From assembly GCA_900554725.1 (NCBI GenBank), contig USII01000005.1:1-16706 (forward strand): a stretch of DNA of 16,706 nt. Direction: 5' to 3'. A program made the position numbers and the translations under genes. Positions 14,167-16,706 of the stretch are shown in pieces. Below the pieces are notes generated by a model. That model saw only the letters and a program-made list of their open reading frames with translations, did not search any database and was not told the origin of the DNA. The DNA comes from an uncultured Eubacteriales bacterium (lineage in GTDB: Bacteria > Bacillota > Clostridia > Christensenellales > Christensenellaceae). Every line of letters begins with the position of its first letter. The first letter of the stretch is position 1.

Positions 14167-14697
14167 TCAGCTCCGCTGGCGGCGGGATTCCAAAAAACAG
14201 ACGATGCCGCAGGAACAGAAGGCGCAGAAGGCCAGAAAGCTTTGCAGCAGATAGCTCAGCTCTGAAAAGGGCGTTTTTCTGGCAACATATAGGCCAATTC
14301 CGCTCATCATGAGCATCAGGGCGCAAACGACACTGTAAACGAGCCCCAGATAGCCGGTAAATGCCCGGCTTTTAAAAAAGAAAAGGGAAAGGCCGGCCAG
14401 CGTCATCATCGGGCCAAAAAATGCCGAAAGCCAAATAAAAGCAGGGCGGATGGAAAATGCCACCCAAATCGCGCCGCCTATCACCAGGCAGGCCCCCTGC
14501 AGGCGCCGAAAATCCCGCCCCATGTGCCCGGAAAGGGCGGTAAGCCCTCCAAAGAGCACGGCGCAGAAAACGCAGGCAAAGGAATAGCGGTTTTCTGGGA
14601 TATGGAGCGTCGGAATGGAGAGGGCAAGCGAAGCCGCTGCGCAGAAAATGCAGAGGTATCCAAAGCATAAAATATTTTTGGTGGATTTATTTGGCAT
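14167..14697 (-). CDS. Six-helix membrane protein of unknown function
   Basis: I do not recognise this 176-residue protein. It is strongly hydrophobic, with about six predicted membrane segments: ILCFGYLCIFCAAASLAL, YSFACVFCAVLFGGLTAL, LQGACLVIGGAIWVAFSI, FIWLSAFFGPMMTLAGLSLF, a segment at GYLGLVYSVVCALMLMMSGI, and LLQSFLAFCAFCSCGIVCFL. It is rich in cysteine, with about ten, mostly within membrane segments. No enzyme or transporter motif is visible. The start chosen is the ATG at 14697, after CCCGGAGGCTCCC; the open frame to 14919 crosses the promoter. It is the first gene of an operon with the dehydrogenase and the acetyltransferase. Confidence 0.75.
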   Translation of the reverse strand: MPNKSTKNILCFGYLCIFCAAASLALSIPTLHIPENRYSFACVFCAVLFGGLTALSGHMGRDFRRLQGACLVIGGAIWVAFSIRPAFIWLSAFFGPMMTLAGLSLFFFKSRAFTGYLGLVYSVVCALMLMMSGIGLYVARKTPFSELSYLLQSFLAFCAFCSCGIVCFLESRRQRS

Positions 14698-14730
14698 GGG
14701 AGCCTCCGGGAAAATTGCTTTTCTACAATA

Positions 14731-14759
14731 AGTATACGGCGGGGGAAAACCCGCGTCAA
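14731..14759 (-). promoter_or_regulatory. Promoter of the membrane protein-dehydrogenase-GNAT operon
   Basis: On the minus strand TTGACG (14759-14754) and TATACT (14736-14731) are 17 bp apart. The spacer holds a small dyad, GCGGG-GGAAAA-CCCGC (14739-14754), which might be an operator. Confidence 0.65.
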
Positions 14760-14798
14760 GGCGCGCCCAAAAAGCGCAGCGGCAAAATAGCAATGGGC

Positions 14799-14827
14799 TT
14801 TTCTTTTTTTGCGGCCGCGTGTATAAT
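14799..14827 (+). promoter_or_regulatory. Promoter of the PHP phosphoesterase gene
   Basis: A perfect TATAAT lies at 14822-14827. The -35 at 17-bp spacing is poor (TTTTCT, 14799-14804) and sits in a T-rich stretch. The start codon is 64 bp downstream. Confidence 0.5.
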
Positions 14828-14890
14828 AGGGCTGCCTGGGCGGGCGGCTTCTGCCCTGCCCGGGAGAGGTTTTTTGGAAAGGAAGAGAAA

Positions 14891-15712
14891 ATGAAGGCGG
14901 ATTTGCATATGCATTCCACAGCCTCAGATGGTACGATGACTCCTTCGCAAATGGCGGAAGAATGCCAGAAGGCCGGCCTTTGTTATGCCGCGCTAACGGA
15001 TCATGATTGCGTTGCCGGGGTGGAGGAATTTATGGCCAGGGCGGAGCAGCTGGGCATCCGCGCTGTATCGGGAGTGGAATTTTCTGTTCAGTATGAGGGG
15101 GAGCTGCACATCCTGGGCTACGGGGTGGATTTAGGGCACAGCCGGTTTGCCAGGGAATGCCGCGTATTGGCACAAAAGCGGGAAACGCGGGTGCAGGAGA
15201 TGGCGGAAAAGCTCTGCCGGGCGGGATACCGCATCAGCCTGGAGCGCATTCGAGCACACGCCGGGGGAGATCTGATTGGCCGGCCGCATATTGCGGCGGC
15301 GCTGGTGGAAGCGGGATATGCCCGGGATATCCCAGATGCCTTTCAAAGATTTCTAAACCGGGGCGGAGCGGGGTTTGTAGAGCGCTACCGCCTGAGCGAG
15401 GAGGAGGCCATCTGCCTCATCCACGAAGCCGGGGGCAAGGCGGTTTGGGCGCACCCAAAGCTTGCCCTGGCGCAGGATTTTCCCGCCATGCTGGATCGGC
15501 TTGTGGCAGAGGGGCTGGATGGCATCGAGGCGTTCTATCCCATGCATAGCGACGAGGAGTGCGCCTACTACATGCAGCAGGGGCGGCAGCGCGGCCTGTT
15601 TATCAGCCAGGGCAGCGATGCCCACGGCTCGTTCCGCCCCAGCACATTTGTGGGCAAGGAACAGAGAGGCGATGAAGAGCTTTCAGACTGCCTGCAAATT
15701 TTATTTAAATGA
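14891..15712 (+). CDS. PHP-domain phosphoesterase (RNase AM / YciV-like)
   Basis: A 273-residue PHP-family metal-dependent phosphoesterase. Metal-ligand motifs appear in order: DLHMHSTASDG (H6, H8, D13), LTDHD (H38), GVEFS (E63), H73, WAHP (H188) and GSDAHG (D243, H245). The length and the pattern match the YciV/RNase AM group, which removes phosphate from nucleoside 3',5'-bisphosphates and trims 5' ends of short RNAs. The family match is firm, the exact substrate inferred. The start is the ATG at 14891 after GGAAAGGAAGAGAAA; the frame opens 24 codons earlier but across the promoter. It is divergent from the membrane-protein operon. No terminator is evident before the next gene. Confidence 0.9.
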   Translation: MKADLHMHSTASDGTMTPSQMAEECQKAGLCYAALTDHDCVAGVEEFMARAEQLGIRAVSGVEFSVQYEGELHILGYGVDLGHSRFARECRVLAQKRETRVQEMAEKLCRAGYRISLERIRAHAGGDLIGRPHIAAALVEAGYARDIPDAFQRFLNRGGAGFVERYRLSEEEAICLIHEAGGKAVWAHPKLALAQDFPAMLDRLVAEGLDGIEAFYPMHSDEECAYYMQQGRQRGLFISQGSDAHGSFRPSTFVGKEQRGDEELSDCLQILFK

Positions 15713-15722
15713 GCAAAAGCGG

Positions 15723-15756
15723 TTGAAGTAGCGGGATCGTTGTGTTACTATATAAT
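15723..15756 (+). promoter_or_regulatory. Candidate promoter of the PRPP synthetase gene
   Basis: TTGAAG (15723-15728) and TACTAT (15746-15751) are 17 bp apart. A perfect TATAAT overlaps at 15751-15756 but lacks a -35 at good distance. Either could serve. Confidence 0.5.
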
Positions 15757-15809
15757 ATATGTAAAAGAGCGAAATACGCAGAAATTTTTGCGGTATAAAG
15801 GGGTAGAAA

Positions 15810-16706
15810 ATGCATTCTGAACAGGGAAATATTATCAAGATATTTGCCGGAAGCACGGGCGGCGCTTTTGCAAAAAAAATGTGCAAATATCTGGGGACAG
15901 ACCTTGGAAAGAGCGAAGTGATCCACTTTTCGGATGGCAATATCTTCGTTCGCATACAGGAGACAGTCCGCGATCACGATGTCTATCTGATTCAGCCCAT
16001 CGGGCTTGACCCAAATAACGAGCTGGTGGAAATCCTCTTTTGGATCGATGCCTTCAAGCGCGCCAGCGCAAGCTCTATCACCGTGATCATCCCATATTTT
16101 GGATATGCCAAAGGGGATAAGAAAGATGAACCCCGCGTCTCTATCCGCGCGAGAGTCTGCGCGGATTGCATCGAAACTGCCGGGGCAGACCGCGTCATTA
16201 CCATGGATTTGCACAGCCCGCAGGTTCAGGGCTTTTTCCGGATTCCAATGGATCATCTCTACTCCCTGCCCATTTTGTGCGAGGTGGTAAAGGGTATGGG
16301 CCTTTCGGAAAACCTTGTGGTCATCTCTCCGGATGCCGGCTTTGCAAAAACTGCCCGCAAATATGCCGATTACCTGGGCACGCCCGTGGCCATTGGGGAT
16401 AAAACCCGTGTCGCCCACGACGAGAAGGCCGAAATTTTGGAGCTGATCGGCAATGTGGAAGGCAAAGACTGCATGATTGTGGACGATTTTACCATCTCCG
16501 GCGGCACGCTTGCGGATATCGCAAAGGTGCTCAAACAGAAGGGAGCAAAGCGCATTCTGGCCTGCCTTGGGCATAACATGCTGCGCGAAAAGGGCGTAAA
16601 ACGCATCGATGAAAGCCCGATAGAGATGCTTATCAGCACAGATACCGTGGAAAATCCGTATCTGGCGGCCTCCAAAAAGATGGTGACGGTTTCGGTGGCG
16701 CCGCTG
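15810..16706 (+). CDS. prs: Ribose-phosphate pyrophosphokinase (PRPP synthetase), 3' end outside window
   Basis: The frame runs from the ATG at 15810 (GGGGTAGAAA before it) to the window end without a stop; 299 residues are visible. It makes PRPP from ribose 5-phosphate and ATP, feeding nucleotide, histidine and NAD synthesis. Family marks: FSDGNIFVRIQETVRDHDVYLIQ in outline, IPYFGYAKGDKK (94-105), MDLHSPQVQGFF (132-143) with H135, DKTR (197-200) keeping the flexible-loop lysine and arginine, and the PRPP loop VDDFTISGGT (224-233). It departs from the standard type: GSTGG replaces the GNxxP start, KGDKKDEPRVSIRARV replaces the RQDRK segment, and SPDAGFAKTARKYA replaces SPDxGG. This suggests a divergent subfamily. 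Confidence 0.9.
   Translation, partial: MHSEQGNIIKIFAGSTGGAFAKKMCKYLGTDLGKSEVIHFSDGNIFVRIQETVRDHDVYLIQPIGLDPNNELVEILFWIDAFKRASASSITVIIPYFGYAKGDKKDEPRVSIRARVCADCIETAGADRVITMDLHSPQVQGFFRIPMDHLYSLPILCEVVKGMGLSENLVVISPDAGFAKTARKYADYLGTPVAIGDKTRVAHDEKAEILELIGNVEGKDCMIVDDFTISGGTLADIAKVLKQKGAKRILACLGHNMLREKGVKRIDESPIEMLISTDTVENPYLAASKKMVTVSVAPL

Noticed and set aside
14698..14919. 74-codon N-terminal extension of the six-helix membrane protein
   Set aside because: It crosses the promoters of both divergent genes, and the ATG at 14697 has a clear ribosome binding site.

Overview
The window reads as chromosome of a GC-rich Gram-positive anaerobe, most likely a clostridial member of the Bacillota. The signs are strong AGGAGG-type ribosome binding sites, near-consensus sigma-A promoters, GTG and TTG starts, short intergenic gaps, stem-plus-U-run terminators and a lipoprotein-type substrate-binding protein. 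Nothing in it fixes genus or species. I see no insertion sequences, phage genes, tRNA or rRNA genes, or CRISPR arrays.

Layout, left to right. (1) The 3' end of a P-type cation ATPase (2-712) with a terminator over its stop codon. (2) A zinc deacylase of the AstE/AspA (M14-like) family (796-1758) behind a perfect 7-bp dyad. (3) A bidirectional terminator, then the minus-strand operon larE-larB-larC (4885 down to 1920). It encodes the three enzymes that build the nickel-pincer nucleotide (NPN) cofactor of lactate racemase-type enzymes. LarC carries an unusually long His/Cys/Asp repeat tract. (4) A 332-bp divergent control region (4886-5217) with two perfect-consensus promoters back to back and an intrinsic terminator inside the plus-strand leader. 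(5) A complete five-gene ABC importer of the peptide/nickel class (permease, permease, lipoprotein, ATPase, ATPase; 5218-10513). (6) A PAP2 membrane phosphatase (10631-11152). (7) A secreted, membrane-anchored protein built of four repeats of about 83 residues (11297-12724). (8) A minus-strand operon of a six-helix membrane protein, a beta-hydroxyacid dehydrogenase and a GNAT acetyltransferase (14697 down to 12737). (9) A PHP-domain phosphoesterase (14891-15712). (10) The first 299 codons of an atypical PRPP synthetase (15810 to the window end).

The most interesting unit is 1920-10513. LarB makes the pyridinium dicarboxylate from nicotinic acid adenine dinucleotide, LarE adds two sulfurs, and LarC inserts nickel using CTP. 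A peptide/nickel-class importer shares the control region with these genes, so nickel uptake wired to NPN synthesis is the natural hypothesis. The importer leader appears to be controlled by premature termination, and the lar leader has folds that could mask the larE ribosome binding site. No LarA-type user of the cofactor is in the window. All calls come from reading the sequence; no searches or folding programs were run.
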